DNA of 64,000 bases from Chinchilla lanigera (lineage: Eukaryota; Chordata; Mammalia; Rodentia; Chinchillidae): NCBI RefSeq assembly GCF_000276665.1, contig NW_004955434.1:22028626-22092625 (forward strand), written 5' to 3'. Under the pieces are notes generated by a model, which had not been told where the DNA came from, did no database searches, and worked only from the letters and a program-made list of their open reading frames with translations. Of this stretch, positions 26,166-39,450 are shown one piece after another. A program made the position numbers and the translations under genes. Numbering within the stretch: the first letter of the stretch is position 1; each line of letters opens with the position of its first letter.

Positions 26166-27089
26166 CAACTTGGCCGTAGAGAAGACACACATGAGACACT
26201 TTTCAAAAGACACCGCTGCTCAGGCCCCCTGGGGAACCACGGAAGCAGAATCCTTGTGGGCTGAGACTAGGAAGATTTTAGGAAAACTTCCAGACAGCTA
26301 TCATGGACAGCCAGCGTTGAGGATCACCGTTCTATTTGCTTCATTCTAAGAATCTTCAACCAAAATTAGGGAGGAGGAGAGAGGTTAGAAGTTTAGGGGA
26401 AAAACGCACCTCTGACACCGGCACCTGAGACTTGAGGAGCTTTGTAGACATGGCTCAGCAGGTCCCATCAAGCACAAGACCCGTATAAACGAGCAGGAGG
26501 CCAGGACCACATGACATGCCAGCCTCTCTCCTTCTTAGACATGCAATTATGACTGTGGTTCTTTCTTCAGCCCAAGCATGGCTGGGAGATGGGGCGTGAG
26601 GAAGCAGGCAGACCCAGCTCCTTTGCAATCTGGGTGACAGAGAGGGGCTTAGGCTGCGTTTGACATTCCTCAGCACATGTGCTCACTGCTGCTTGATCTT
26701 CTCCAAAGACACAACTGGCCTGCTCTTCTCGGTGCACCAGCTGCTCCCTCGCAAAGAATAAATAAAATAATTATTCCTCCAAAATTAGAATGTATAGCGC
26801 AGTAACAACTTTCCACACAGTGGGAAAGTTGTCCAGCGGCAGAATTTGACCTTAAAAATGTACATTTGATGAGTGCCTAGTGCCAGGTGTTCAGTTATGC
26901 GCAGTGCTAGCTGCTGGTGGGGAGGTAAAAGGGAGAGCACACACTGGAGAGGCCAAGTACAGGGAGATGGAAGACTTTATCCAGGGTCGGGGAGAACGGG
27001 GAAGGTATTTAATTGTTGATTTAGTTTTGCAGATATAAATGCCTCCCTTGAAGGTTAGGGAGGGAGAAATAAAGACATCGACCTCAACA
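26166..27089. other. intronic sequence without recognised genes
   Basis: Contains a possible ancient repeat from 26860 but otherwise nothing recognised. Confidence 0.4.
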
Positions 27090-27290
27090 ACAATGGCTAA
27101 CACCTTAGAGGGTGTGTTCGTGGACGTGTAAGCACTTTGTGCACAACCCTAGGCAGGAGGCACTATCACCCTGCCCACTTCACAGACGAGCAACCTGAAG
27201 AACAGAGAATTTGAGCGACTTACCAAAGATGATAAAGGTAATTTGACACCAGGCCTAGCCTCCTACTATGTTATGCTCAGAATTCTCTGT
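27090..27290 (-). repeat. MIR SINE
   Basis: Antisense MIR landmarks: cccacttcacagacgagcaa, then acagagaatttgagcgactt, then a gacaccaggcctagcctcc block. The upstream 26860-27089 may be a second ancient repeat (gagtgcctagtgccaggtgt). Confidence 0.75.
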
Positions 27291-28385
27291 ATGGATTAAC
27301 AGACAAAATGAGGACAAATGGCAAATTCAAGAAAAATGGAAATGTCAGAGTTCCCAAATTATAGTTTTCAAAGGAGGTTCCTGGTCCCTTGGGGCCAGAA
27401 GTAGCATTCAGGCCTTGAGTCACCTTTCACTTTCTGTCCTTTTCTTTGCTCACCGAAGAGAAAAGCCTGTATAAAGACACAGAAGGCACTTTCTGAATCT
27501 TCAGACCCCCAGCGGCTCCCTGACTCACAGGCAGAGAGGACAGAAGCACACAGCGGAGTCACCGCTCGTCTCAGCTGGTGCGCCAAGGGCAGCTCATCTG
27601 CTTTCTCAGGTTCCCACGTCCCAGCGTTTTTGAAACCCTGAACTGTATCTGTGCTGACAATCAATAAAGTTTCTAAGGGCAGAATAGAGCCAGCTTTTAT
27701 TCTGGAGAGTTCTAAGAGTGGGTGAACAGAGCACAATGAAGAAAAACATTAAGAATCCCAGACTATTATCATGCCCAAACAGTTGGTCTATTTCCATACA
27801 CTGGATGCTTATTAATCAGAACGATGCAAAATCCATCTGTCTGTCTGAGCTACCATCTTCCTTTAATATTGTGTTCACCTCTATGTTTTAAGAAATGCAT
27901 TAAGCTACATTAAAGAGAACAGCGACATCGGAACCTCCAACGTTCAAGTGTCCCTTAGTGCCTCCTTGCATTAGCATTTCTCACCTTTCCCCGCAAGCGC
28001 AGTGTTGGCCTGATCTGCCATCTCTTCAGAGTAAGTTATTCGTTCAAAACCTCTGCCCCCTTAAAGTCAGGTACCAGTGAGAAAATCAAGTCAAGGACCA
28101 GGTGGGCATCTGATGTCATCTGGATGGGAGAGCGGGTCACTTTCCCCAGATTTATCTCTGTCACATGAAGTCATAGGAAATAGTATAAATGCTCCTTCTT
28201 CAGCTATGCTGAATTAGCCTTGAAAAGGGTCATCATCAACACAGATCTTGAAGTGTGCAAGTCTGAGGACAGCCTCGCCAATCCACGTTCCCCAGTGCAA
28301 CCTTACGCACATCAACCTCTGAGACCTGAGCTGCGCCTCGGTGAGAAGGGCATTGGTGCACAGCACCTCTTTTTCTTTCCTTCTG
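27291..28385. other. intronic sequence without recognised genes
   Basis: No family recognised. The 122-codon minus ORF at 27368-27736 has no domain and is probably chance. Confidence 0.45.
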
Positions 28386-28779
28386 ACATGCTGCTGTGGT
28401 TTAAATTTGGTTTGTGGCTTCCCAAGTGTCTATTACAATTAAAGGCTTGGTCCAGAATGGCACCACTGGGAGGTGGTGGAATCTATGGGAGGTGGGACCT
28501 AGTGGAAGGCCCTAGGATGACTGGAAGGGGTTGTGGCCTTAGAAAGGAATGGATAGCCACGGTATCTTTCTCTCTGTCTCTGGTTAGAGATGTAATCACT
28601 TGCCTACTCCTGCATATGCTTCACTATCCACCATCTGCCATGGAACCTTCATCAGAACTGAGCAGGTGCAAGTTCCTTGCCCTTGAACCTTCAGAACTAT
28701 GAGGGTAAATTAACTGCTTTTCATTATATACTGTCTGTGTCGGGTATTTAGTTATAGTGATTCAAGTCTAATATACATG
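28386..28779 (+). repeat. solo LTR, MaLR/ERVL-like, TSD ACATG
   Basis: The unit at 28391-28774 is flanked by ACATG on both sides (28386-28390, 28775-28779). It contains taaaggcttggtccagaat and a ggaggtggtggaatc box, with a terminal run ending in gtctaatat. These fit mammalian MaLR-type LTRs and the copies at 23192 and 25276. Confidence 0.7.
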
Positions 28780-29332
28780 TGCTTCTGAATTGTAATAGCT
28801 GGGAAATCTACCAATGACATTTTCCAGTTTCCCCTACATCTAGGACACAGGTATTATTCAGGTTTAGCCAATCAGATATTCTGATTTAGAAGGTAAACGG
28901 CAGGATGGGGTAGTGTTTTTGCTTTCTGCTGGCAATCATCGGGAGGATTTTTATTTTATTAATTTTTGTTTATCTGTGCCGCTTAGGAAGTAGGATTACA
29001 AGCACTCAGAGGCAAAGCCCTGGTGGTTTGTTCCAGAAGGTAAGGCAGTTCGGAGGGAAGTATACCGATTCCTCAGTTTTCCTACTGAAAGAGAAGTAGC
29101 AGCTCACTGGGCAGGCCAGTCCTACCGGGCGGTCTGGGAAGCATCTCTGGAGCCCAAACTTGCTCCTCCAGATCTCCTAATGAGTTTGTAAGCACCCAGC
29201 TCCTACATTACACCCTTCTGACTCTTTAAAATAACAGAGCAGTTTCTATTTCCTACAACTGAGTCCACACTGATAAATATCTCCAGTCTGCAGAGTGGGT
29301 GTAAGGTCCAAAGGACTCAGGGAAGTCAACAG

Positions 29333-29525
29333 AGCACAGCAGTTAATAACATAAGCCCTGGGCTCAGATGGCCTGGGCTTAAATCCTGGTCCTGCATTCT
29401 ACTTGCTTTGTCACCCAGGCCAAATTCCTTAATCTCCAGTTCCTACATGATGGGGTTATTATAGGATTATGTGAGATAATACATGTAGAAGCCTTGTAAC
29501 AATATGAATTCAATAAACGATACTT
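29333..29525 (+). repeat. MIR SINE
   Basis: Complete forward MIR order: acagcagttaataacataag, ggcctgggcttaaatcctgg, a cttgctttgtcaccc box, ccttaatctccagttcc, then ataggattatgtgagataat and a caataaacgatac end. Confidence 0.93.
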
Positions 29526-29989
29526 CTTCTTGGTCTGAGTTCCCATAGGCTGGTCCTTTGAGCACCTCTATTTCAGTACTTATCACACTGTATTGATTAC
29601 TAAGTCCCCGGAGAACACAAGCCTAGAGGACTGTGATGTGTGAATAAAAAGTATAGGAATCTCTCAAATTCACAACAAGATGACTCAGAAATAATCTGAA
29701 AGGAGAACTAAAAAATGATTGCAATAATTCATTGAAAACATCATTACTCGGTGATAGAAATACAGTGTGAAACAGGTGGCTGGCTGTGGAACTACAGCAC
29801 AAGACATAGCTGGCTGGGCTATCCAAGGGCACTCAAGGGCAGAGAAAACCTTGGCTGGGCGAGTGCTTCTTTTTCCTCAGTAAGGTCATCCCTGCTGTGA
29901 GTGAGAGTATCAGGCTATTTTAGCAAAGTACTCCTTTTAAACCCGTCCTGATGCCACAATCTGGCTTCCCCTTTGGTTATCTACAGAGC

Positions 29990-30260
29990 CAGTGTGTTGG
30001 TCAGACCAGTCAACCTGACAGTTTAATTCTTTATTGTAAATTAATAGCTGGTCACCCCGATTATTACAGTTTTGCACTCCATGCACTTGCCCACAGGCAC
30101 ATAAGGCCCTGATTTGAGCTTTCGATTCAGTTTTGGAGATGTCATCATTACTACATTTTAATGGGCCCTAATTGGATTTGTACTAATACGTAGCAGTCAT
30201 AATGAGCTTGGTTAATACGAGTCCATCTCTGAGACAATCTCTCTGCAGTGAGCCACTGCA
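29990..30260. other. candidate conserved non-coding element
   Basis: The block has no repeat resemblance and no ORF, and is dense in TAAT/ATTA homeodomain-type cores and TTTGCACT- and CTAATTGG-like motifs. This composition is typical of deeply conserved intronic enhancers. Conservation itself cannot be measured here. Confidence 0.35.
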
Positions 30261-31779
30261 GTCAGGCTTAGGATTCTACTGGGCTGAGAGCCGGGCTCCT
30301 GACCACGGCAAGTTCACCAAGTTAAGTGTTACCTGCCTCCAGTGTCCTGTGTGACCCACTGTAACTTCAGCATCTGAACAGTACCCGATGATCCGCTTTC
30401 ATGTCTGTGAGTTCCTGATGCACAGTGACCATTTCTGAAACTGATTTTACCTCTAAATGCTCAACTGAGTCCCCAGCACATAGTTGATATACAGTAAATA
30501 TTTGATGAAGGAATCCATAAACAAATGGACGTATCCTTCTGCAGAAGAGTGTTAAAAACCATAGAAACTAGGAAGAATATGACTCCAAAAAGAACAAAAA
30601 GAGGTGAATCATGGATTTAATCTACAATAATCCTTCGAAAATACTTGAAGCTTAACTAATAACATTTTAAAATTTTCTGGATAGTTCTTAGTATAATGGT
30701 ATCATTGATGCATTACATTTTTAAAATCATTGTTCTAACAAATCACCGCAAACTGGAGGCTTACCACAATATCTATTTACTGCTCCACAATGTCCATGGG
30801 TCAGAAGTACAGATGTCTCAGTGGATTCTCCCCCTGGGCAAACATGATATTAAGTGACAACTTAACAGTGGTGACACTGAAGATTATCTTATAGATTCAG
30901 ATTATTCTGTAACTAAAAAATCAGATTTTATCTGGTTCCACTCCAGACTAGGCTCCTTGAAAGAAGTCTTAAGTCTCTCCACTGCACTCAGGAAAATATC
31001 ATGTTTCTGCAGTTCTAGCAAATGCTCAAGTTCAGGGAAGATTAGGAGGTCAGGGGAACGGTGCCAGAAATGTATAAAACTAGAGTTTGGAGTCCATGCC
31101 CCAGGCCTCTACTGTAGCTTCTTAAAAATAGAAATGCCTACCTCAAAATTCCGGAGTCAATGCATTCAATTTTCCAACTCACAATTGAGGCAACTGATTA
31201 GACAGATGATGGCAGATTCTAAATTACTTAAAGGCAAGGGCATGTTTCCCTTATCTCTCCCCAAGAGCCAAGCACGGGGTCTGTCGTGTATTTAAAACAC
31301 TGCATGTTTCAGATATTGAGTGTTTGGGATGAGAATTAACATGGCAGCAAAAGCCAAGCTACATAATAACAATTACTTATAATTCAAACATTTCACTGAT
31401 TCATGCTTGCGTGCAAAGAAGAAAGGAAAACTTTAAAGAAATTTCTTTTCCTTTGTTTTCTCCTCTTCCCCTTCCTCCTTGTTCATGCCTTAAGTTATAT
31501 TAATATAACAGGCTATGAGGTTATTTTTTCTTGGGTAATAAATAGATGTGAAGCAAAAATACTACCGATAGTTAAAAAAATAGCTGAGGAAGAGACCAGA
31601 GCCAGTATTGAAATAAAAAAAACATGCAACACAACCCAATAAACCGATGTCCCAGATTTTTAGAACATACAATCCAGTAAAGAGCTTGATAATGATCTGG
31701 ACGCCCCAGTGAAGAGACCAAAGTGATTTCACCACTAAGATTGTGTAAGGACAATTTTCATGTCAAACAGGAAGCTTAT
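30261..31779. other. intronic sequence without recognised genes
   Basis: 30460-30530 may be a MIR 3' end (ccccagcacatagttgatat). 30735-30860 looks like an old DNA-transposon or LTR fragment (caaatcaccgcaaactggag). The ORFs at 30957 and 31403 have no recognised domain. Confidence 0.4.
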
Positions 31780-31835
31780 GGGACAAGAAAAAGAGAGAAG
31801 AAGGAGAGAGAGGGAGGGAGAGAAGAGAAGAGAAA
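31780..31835 (+). repeat. GA-rich low-complexity tract
   Basis: A short purine-only run of agag and ggag units. Confidence 0.85.
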
Positions 31836-34800
31836 ACAGGACTCGTGAACTAGTGACCTGCCAGTAGACAAGGTTCAGCCCTCCTCTGCAAGAGGAACGG
31901 AGGAGCAACCACAGATAACTTCCTTGTGGAGTAAGACAGCTGCGTCACACTTCATCACTGGGGCTCTTCCATACAGAATTCCGACCCTTCCTGGTTTCCA
32001 TTTGGTCTTCCATTGAGAGGACAAGCCTAGTGTTGAAAAATAAATGCCTCTTTTCTCTCTGCTGGTTTCTTCTACTGGCTCAAGGAACCTTAAAGTCCCA
32101 GCAGAGCAATGTGCATCTTGACGGTGGCTCAGTGGACTGGGCTGCGTAAGAGCAAAGATACAGGGAGGAGAGGCTTGCCAGGCTCATCCTGCTTTTTAAT
32201 AAGGAAGGCGATTCCTTTTAAACAGTACTAAATCCAGCACCTCAATGCAGGAACTTATTTTTCTCCTTACTTATCACTAATGTCTGTCAATAACTCCTGC
32301 TAATCGGGCTAGCTGGAGCTACAACATGCACTGTTGTGCTCCTAAGGAAAAGTCATCTGTTCTCCTCGACTCGATTCCTTACCCTGTACTGCAATGCACC
32401 CTTCCTCTGAAACCCTGACAGAGACTGCAGAAGTGCTTGCATAGCTCTTCTATGCGAAGAAGGCACAGTCATCAGCGTCCAGCCTATTGATTTATTTGAG
32501 GACACTCATCTTGCCAAGCAAAGGGAAATAAAATACAATTAGCTTACTCTGTGACCCTGCTGTTTACAAAAAAGATCAAACAAAAAGACAATGAAAAGCA
32601 CGCTCTCGACCAGGAATACAAAGCATGGTGTTTCTGTTTAGTTTCCAGTTCTTACTATGCCTGCCATACGGTAGTGGGTTGGCATAACTTAAATACCAGA
32701 GGACCTTGTTTTGAATTTTCACAACTGTATCTGGTCCAATCAGTCACCAGTGTAGGTATCCAACTCACCAACAGATGGTGCCCAGCACTTTACCCATTAA
32801 ACATTGTGATCTGCATCACCATTTAATAATGAGATTGAACCTAATAATACCAGAGAGCAGAGATATTTTCAGCATGGAGTTGCTGCCAGTTGGTTTTTAA
32901 CTGCAAAGTGAATTTATGGATTTTGGCCTCTGAAATTATCCCATAAAAGCAGAATTATATGCAATACTCTAGTTACATCACAGGAACAAAGTGTTTGGAG
33001 GAAAATGGCAGCATTGTGGCCATATGGACACTTTCAGTCAAATGACGAAAATTTGAGAAAGTGGAAATAGATCATTTAAAATAACTGTTCGATACTCTTA
33101 AGTGGAGAATATTCTGGTTGCCCTTGGTTTGAAACCAATCAATAATTCAGCAACTATTTACTGAGCATTTATTATTTGCCATGTCCTCTTTTTGGCGTTA
33201 GGGATTCACGTGTAAACAACAAAAGAAATCTGGCCCATTGAAGCCTGGTTTACTGACTTGTGTCTTTCTCCTTACACCACGCGCTGCACAGCCGAGGCTC
33301 TGCCGTGCCCTCAGTGTTTTTAATTCACAAGGTAACTTAGCATTTATCCCTCTGGTTTTTGGCTTCCTGAGCAGTACAGACTTTTGTAATCCAATCTGAA
33401 TTTTGATGAATGTCAGTGTGATTGACAGATAACTTTTATTATTCACCAAGGGATTTTTCCAATCAAGTTTGGAGATCTGTTGCTTTCCATTCTACCAAGA
33501 GAACACAAACAAAAACATGACTGTCTCACATCTCACCAACGGGTCCCTTTGTTCCCTGCTTCCCTGCAGTCCACAGGCCGCCTCCCTCCCCGGGTGCTCA
33601 GCAGGCCCAGCCTCCACTGGGCTGGAGGAGCCCCACCCTCCCCACTTACTTAGAGACTCTGAGTAAGAGTCCCCTTACTCGGAGACTGTGCCGGCCTTCT
33701 CCACGCCTCTGCTGGGGCATTCCCGTCACCGTGCAAGCGTGCTGTTATTCTTTCCACTTGAAGAAAACCTCTTACGGCCCTAGGCTTTCTTTCAGCTTCT
33801 CCCCAGGTCTGCTCCTCCATGTAAATATCTCCAGTTCCCATTCTCCCATTTCTTGAACACAGTTTTCTGGGTTTTCACTCCATCATTCCACCGAAACGGC
33901 TCTTGCCAAGTCACCAGTCACCTTCTCATTCGACTGTTAAATCCCACCCGCCTCTGCCTTCCTGCTTGGCCCTCTGAGGGACTGTCTTCACTCAGCTTCC
34001 TCAGGCCCAGGTCTTGGTCCTGCCTCAGTGCTCATGCTTTCCTCTCTCCTCTGCTGGTTCCTTTTCTTTTTCCTGCCTCAGTGCTGTGAACCTAACAGCT
34101 CCATCTTTAACCTTTGTCCACATGTACTCCTGGGTGAACTGATTCAGTCCCTGGCTTTATAGACTATCTATAATTTTAGATTTATAGATTATCTCATGAT
34201 TTCTGAAATTGTATTTCTAACCTCAATTCTGGACTTATGTCCAGTGACCCAGTCTTTATCCCCAGTTAAATGTCTAACTTAACCATTTAGATCTCCAATT
34301 TTAACTGAAAACCGAATTAACGCATCCTCCCCTGGAAGCCCGCTCTCTCCTGAGGTCTTCTTCATCTCAGTTAACAGCGACTCTACTCTTCAGGTTACAC
34401 AGGCCAGAAGTGTTGTTATCATCCTTGACCCCTCTGTTTTCTATCACACCCTGAAACGATCCATTGGCAAACACTGTGAGCTTTGGCTCCAACGTACATC
34501 CAGAATCTGACCACTTCTCTTCACCTCTGTGGCTATCACCCTGAATGAGCCGCTGTCATCACTCACCTGGATCATGATCCCAGCGCCTCAACACGAGTCT
34601 GTTCTCACTCTAGATCCTCCAGCTTGTTCCCACAGCTCCACTGCCTCTAACACAAGCCGTGATGAACACGATCCAGACTTTCTCAGTGTTTCTATGGCTA
34701 TGACCAACATTAAGGGCTATATAACTTGTGTGCCCACGAGTACCACAGGAAGATGAAGTACTGTGATCTAGCTCTACACTTTCTAAACTCAGATATATTC

Positions 34801-35040
34801 TTGGTCCACTATAGTTCTGATTCCTATTGCTATGGGCTGTCTTAGTCATCTGATCAGCAGGGCTATGGCATATGCAAGACCTATGGGAGCTTAGCTGAAG
34901 GTGGAGTCAAGCCTGTGCTCTGCAGTGTAAGCTGTGAATCCTAGTGGATATAGCATCTGTCCACTTGGGGAAGAAGACACCTTTCCCTTTGTATAAAGAT
35001 CCCTGCTGAGCATCATACCCTCTACCTGTCGGTCTGTCTA
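31836..35040. other. intronic sequence, partly ancient-repeat-like
   Basis: Mostly unassigned. 33125-33230 has the look of a widespread ancient repeat (actatttactgagcatttat). 33700-34700 is pyrimidine-rich with a block (ccttgacccctctgttttc, ccaacgtacatccagaat) typical of an old interspersed repeat that I cannot name. No gene is supported. Confidence 0.4.
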
Positions 35041-35124
35041 CGTGTGTGTATGTGTGTGTGTATGTATGTGTGTGTGTGTATGTATGTGTGTGTGTGTATG
35101 TGTGTGTGTGTGTGGGGGGGGGGG
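35041..35124 (+). repeat. (TG)n/(TATG)n microsatellite with G-run
   Basis: Alternating TG with TATG interruptions, ending in eleven or more G. The 75-codon ORF across it is an artefact. Confidence 0.95.
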
Positions 35125-37009
35125 AATGTGTCTTTTCTAATTGGACTTCTCAAGGAAGAGAGATTTTTAAAATATATTCAACGACACTGACAAGGCCAGT
35201 AGCAAGCCTGGTCATCATTGTGCAAGTAGGCACCTGCCCCACTCAACACCCTTCCGAGCTCCACCCCATATAAACCACAGTCACTGCTTCTGATTTCTTA
35301 TGGGCTGGGAAATTGTGCAACCTAATTTGCTTCAATTCCGGATGTGATAAGAGTAAACACACTCCAAAAAAGAGTCTCAAGAAGTTGTATGACTAAGTGC
35401 CTGAAAATCGGAACACTGTTCTGGCAGCCTGGCAGCTCAAGGGGCTCTTGGCCCTGGATCTTGGCTCTGTTCTAGACTTTGTGGTAAGTGAAAGTTCACG
35501 GGATTAAAACCATAACCACATCTATTAATTTCTCGAGATTACTACATGAGCCTGGAGATTATCTGAACCCTAAACTAAACTTTGCTTAAAACCTCCGCAG
35601 TGCTATTTCCTCATGTCCTCATTTAGCACTTACCCCGACTCTTTGAGTGTGCAGCTTCACCTGACACGGGCTCAGACAGCAATCCACCCCTGTCCGCACA
35701 TTAGTTAACACACTATGCTGTGAAGCAAGACAAAGACCATCTGCTCTGCTTTTTTGATGTAAAAAACTGGGGACAGATAAATACATATATAACTCGTAAA
35801 GTGTTGGAGCATTTAATGAGATAGTAGAAACATAAATGATATTTAAAAACAGATATGTAGAAACTAAAGTTTAACACTGACCATTCAGCCAGTCAGTGAG
35901 GTTCTCAAACATTTTATTTCCCAGGACTGATTAGGTTAGAAAGAAAAGAATAGCTCATAAGACATCACAAATACTATTATTTTTTAAATGATTAAAAAAA
36001 ATAACTCTTTAAATCTGTATAATTCAACTCAAACACTTCAAGAATTTCAGTAAGAAGCCTCCAAGCCGATAACATTTTTAAGCAAGCTATTCTACTATGT
36101 AAGATTCACCCTGTGATCCACATTTGTAAGAAACTGAACTGAAATGGTGGCATGATGCTCTAAGCACTGTATTGCTGAAAATAAATAACAAAAACATGTA
36201 AGAGGGCCTCCGAGGGGAAGCGAGCACTGCTCAGGTGGGGCCTATGGCAGAGATGCGTGTCCAAGGTGATAAACACGATTACACTGTGAATGCCACTGGT
36301 AACACCACTTACCTGGAGCCAATCTCCCAGAGCCACCGGCGAAGCGGAGATAGAGCTGGATTAAGTTTTAGCCCACTTTATGATCATCCACCAGTGAAGC
36401 ATGTGGTGCTATTTCCCGAGGCATTTAAATTCTTCCTCCTACAGCACAACGCTATCTTTTCCTGTTCTATTTATTTTCCTTAAGTGTGTGTGACTTGCAG
36501 AGCATTAACACATCAAAACATATGTTTCCTAAGCCTGTTCTCACATCTCACCTTCACTCCGACTTTCAAGGTCAGAGTTATTTGTGGTTGTCTATTTAAT
36601 TGGACTTCAATAAAAGGCAGCATAAAATAGTAGGTTTATAACGGTCCTTCATAGTAAGCATAAAACGAGCAGCCTGGCTCAGCTGAATTCTATTTAAATA
36701 AATCAGCCTCTTGTTCAAGGCCACAGAATTCCATCCCCCAGGCTGCCAGTCGTGCTGCAGGTGATGCAAGCCAGAAGCCAGGGAGTAGATGTTTCCTGGG
36801 CCCCTTGGAAACTGCTGGAGCTTGGAAACTGCGTGGAAACCAGGTGGCAAATTCTCTTCACCCTCAGAACATACACATTAATCAGGGCTGTTCACAGTAT
36901 ACAGTGATGGAGTAGATACGTGCTTTTTTAAAAATTGTATTTAGCCCCATATACTCTCTAAGCTTTGTTCAAGATGAAATCAAACTTTGACATCATCATC
37001 ATCTGTGAC
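35125..37009. other. intronic sequence without recognised genes
   Basis: No convincing repeat or coding signal. The 82-codon ORF at 36235 and others show no family resemblance. Confidence 0.45.
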
Positions 37010-37625
37010 AGTTAATGACTGCCAGTCTGACCGGACTGGGAAATGCCTAGGAGGTTAGCAGAACACAACTTCTGGTTGTCTTTGGGAGTGTTTCCAAGAT
37101 AACTGGCATGTAGGAGAACAAACTGAGGGAGAAGACTATTCCTAAATGTGGGCAGCAACATTTAATAGGGTGGAGGCCTGGATGGACCACTAGTGCATAT
37201 GCAAATTCCCTCCCCGCCTCCCTCCCTTCCTCTCATCCTTCTCACCCCTCTCATCTCTTCTTCCCAGCTGCCATGAGGTGAACAGTTTTCCTCCACTTTC
37301 TTTTTTTTTTTGGTCTTTTTGAGACAGGGTCTTGCTATGCAGTTCAGGTTGGCCTTGAGCTCACTTTGTAGCCCAGCTGGTCTTGAACTCACAACGATCC
37401 TCCTGCCTCAGCCTCCCGAGTGCTGGGGTTACAGGCGTGCATCACCATGCCTGGCCTTCCACTTTCTTTTTTGCCATGATATCTCTGTCATTCCAAAAGC
37501 CTGAAAGCAATGGAGCCAGCCAACCATGGACTGAAACCTTCGAAATCCTGAAATACACCTTTCTTCCTTTACATTCCTACTCTCAGGTATTTTGTCAGAG
37601 GGACAGAAAGCTGACAACAAATTCA
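37010..37625 (+). repeat. LTR-like repeat split by a B1
   Basis: The 3' part carries the same type of block seen in the other LTR-like copies of this window: catggactgaaacctt, then a caggtattttgtcagaggga end. The 5' part has gtctgaccggactgggaaatgc and a gggagtgtttccaag motif. A B1 inserted at 37307-37457 separates cttcccagctgccatgagg from the rest. The family assignment is uncertain. Confidence 0.55.
37292..37472 (-). mobile_element. B1 SINE with TSD, nested
   Basis: The antisense B1 body at about 37307-37457 is flanked by TCCACTTTCTTTTTT on both sides (37292-37306 and 37458-37472). It carries the internal B1 duplication (two gcag/gcccaggt-type boxes) and is inserted into the LTR-like repeat. 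It is in the sense orientation of SLC24A2. Confidence 0.94.
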
Positions 37626-38360
37626 TTCATAAGGGAAATGTAAGTTAAAATCACACTGAAGTACTCCTTCATGCTCATAAGGGCAAGTACATCCTAAGAT
37701 ATAATAAAATGTGTTAACAAAGATGTGGAGAGACTGGAACTCTCATATACTGTGGGTAGGAATTCAAAATGCAACTGGAACTTTGGAAAACGGTTCGGTA
37801 GTTCATCAAAATGTTAAACATAGAGATAACATATGGCTCAGAAATTCTACTCCTAAATGTATACCAAAGAATGTTAAAAACATACATGCTCACAAAAACC
37901 TGTGACTGAATGTTCACTGCAGTGTTGATATTCATAATGGCCAAAAGAAGAAACAACACAATGTCTGCCAAGTAATGAGTGGATAAACAGAAAATGTTAC
38001 ATCCTTGCAGTGATAGATTGGCTATAAAAAGGTACAACACAGATAAGCCCTGTAAACATTGTGCTAAATGAAAGAAGTCAGACACAAAAGTTACACATTA
38101 TAGGATTCAATTTATATGAAGTGCTCAAAATTGGCAAATTTTTTGTGAAAAATTAGATTAGGGGCTACTAGAGGATGAAAGAGGGTGGAATAGAGAGGAA
38201 CTACTAGTTGCTACAAAGTTTCCTTTAGAAGTGAGTAAATATTCTAAAATTAGTGGTGATGGTTATACAACTCTGACTGTCCTTGCGAAAAACAGGGTAC
38301 ACAGTGTGAAAACAATGGTAAATGAGTTATGTATCTAAAGAACTGTTATAAAAAAGTTAA
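37626..38360 (+). mobile_element. L1 3' end (old subfamily)
   Basis: The forward L1 ORF2 C-terminal and 3' UTR order is clear: aacaaagatgtggagagac, aaatgtataccaaagaatgt, ataatggccaaaagaag, gagtggataaacagaaaatg, then an aaagaagtcagacacaaaag block and the gggctactagagg 3' UTR motif. Confidence 0.9.
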
Positions 38361-39185
38361 TAGAGAAACACTATGTAGAGCTGAAGCAAGAACTACTTAG
38401 GGCCGTAACTGGAATAATCTGGCTTGCAGAACTGAAAGTCTTTACTCTCCCTCACAGCTACACTTACACAGGAAGGCACTGGAGGGCTTCTAATGACGCT
38501 TGTTTCTTCAGTAGGAAATTTCTTGTTTGTCATTTGACTTTAATACACAAGCTGCTACACTTCATGACTGATCAGGCCAGTCCTTTGCTTACGAACAGTC
38601 ATCACTGTTACCAATTCTCGAAGCACTGAAGGCTCTTTGCCCCTCTCCTTGTGACACTGAACCAGGTTCCAAATACTGCAAATGGGAATGGTTAGTTACC
38701 AAGTCAAGGGCAGTGGCTCAGTCTGAGACAGAATCGCAAATGCTGTAAACCACCGCAAGGAATAGCTGTGATGAGCGGACAAGTGAATGACTACAATTGA
38801 ACACGGATGAGGGATGTAAGGAAACGCAAATACAATTTTAGGGCCTCAATGGGAAGGCTCAAAATAATTTCATGGTTGATGAAATTATTGGTGAGGTTCA
38901 GTTTCATACCTAGGGAGGCTGTTTCTCTCCTAATCCTGTGCAAGAGTAAGGGGAGAGTAGTTCTAAGTCCAAACACTGAGGGTCTGACCACCGGTTAGGG
39001 ATTAGCTGGGGAGCAACTTATTTAAACAGCTGCAAGGGAGGCACGGGGAGTGGGGTGCTGGGAAGTGAGGGAGGGCCTGGAACGGCAGGAGGAAACACAC
39101 GGGGGCAGACACGGGACTGAGGGGGCGGAGCTCGGGAAGGAAGTCAGCAGAAGTGAGCACAGCAGCGCATCTCTGGTTGGCCAGT
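38361..39185. other. intronic sequence without recognised genes
   Basis: No repeat is recognised. The last 150 bases become G-rich toward the tract at 39186. The ORF at 39050-39511 is a by-product of that composition. Confidence 0.45.
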
Positions 39186-39214
39186 GGGGTGGTGGGGGGT
39201 GGGGAGTGGGGGGG
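39186..39214 (+). repeat. G-quadruplex-prone tract
   Basis: Four runs of at least four G separated by 1-4 bases lie within 29 bases, followed by further GGG runs to about 39240. The plus strand is the template strand of SLC24A2 here, so the RNA would be C-rich. Confidence 0.85.
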
Positions 39215-39294
39215 CTGGGCGGACAGAGTCGGGGAACTGGGGCTAGACGTTATGAGACATTTCTCTTGTTCTCATTCAAAATTCACACTCTCCC

Positions 39295-39450
39295 ATACAG
39301 GAAATTCTGTAATTTTCATAATTTACAGATAAGCAAACACACACCCAAAGAAGTTAACAATACACCTATGATCACATGGCTAGGAAGGTCACATTCTATC
39401 CCAGGCCTAACAATAAACAGTTCCATTGTGTTAACCATTAATCACCACAA
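39295..39450 (-). repeat. MIR SINE
   Basis: Antisense MIR landmarks: ttttcataatttacagataa, then aagaagttaacaatacacc, then a gatcacatggctagg block and a ccattgtgttaacca end. Confidence 0.75.
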
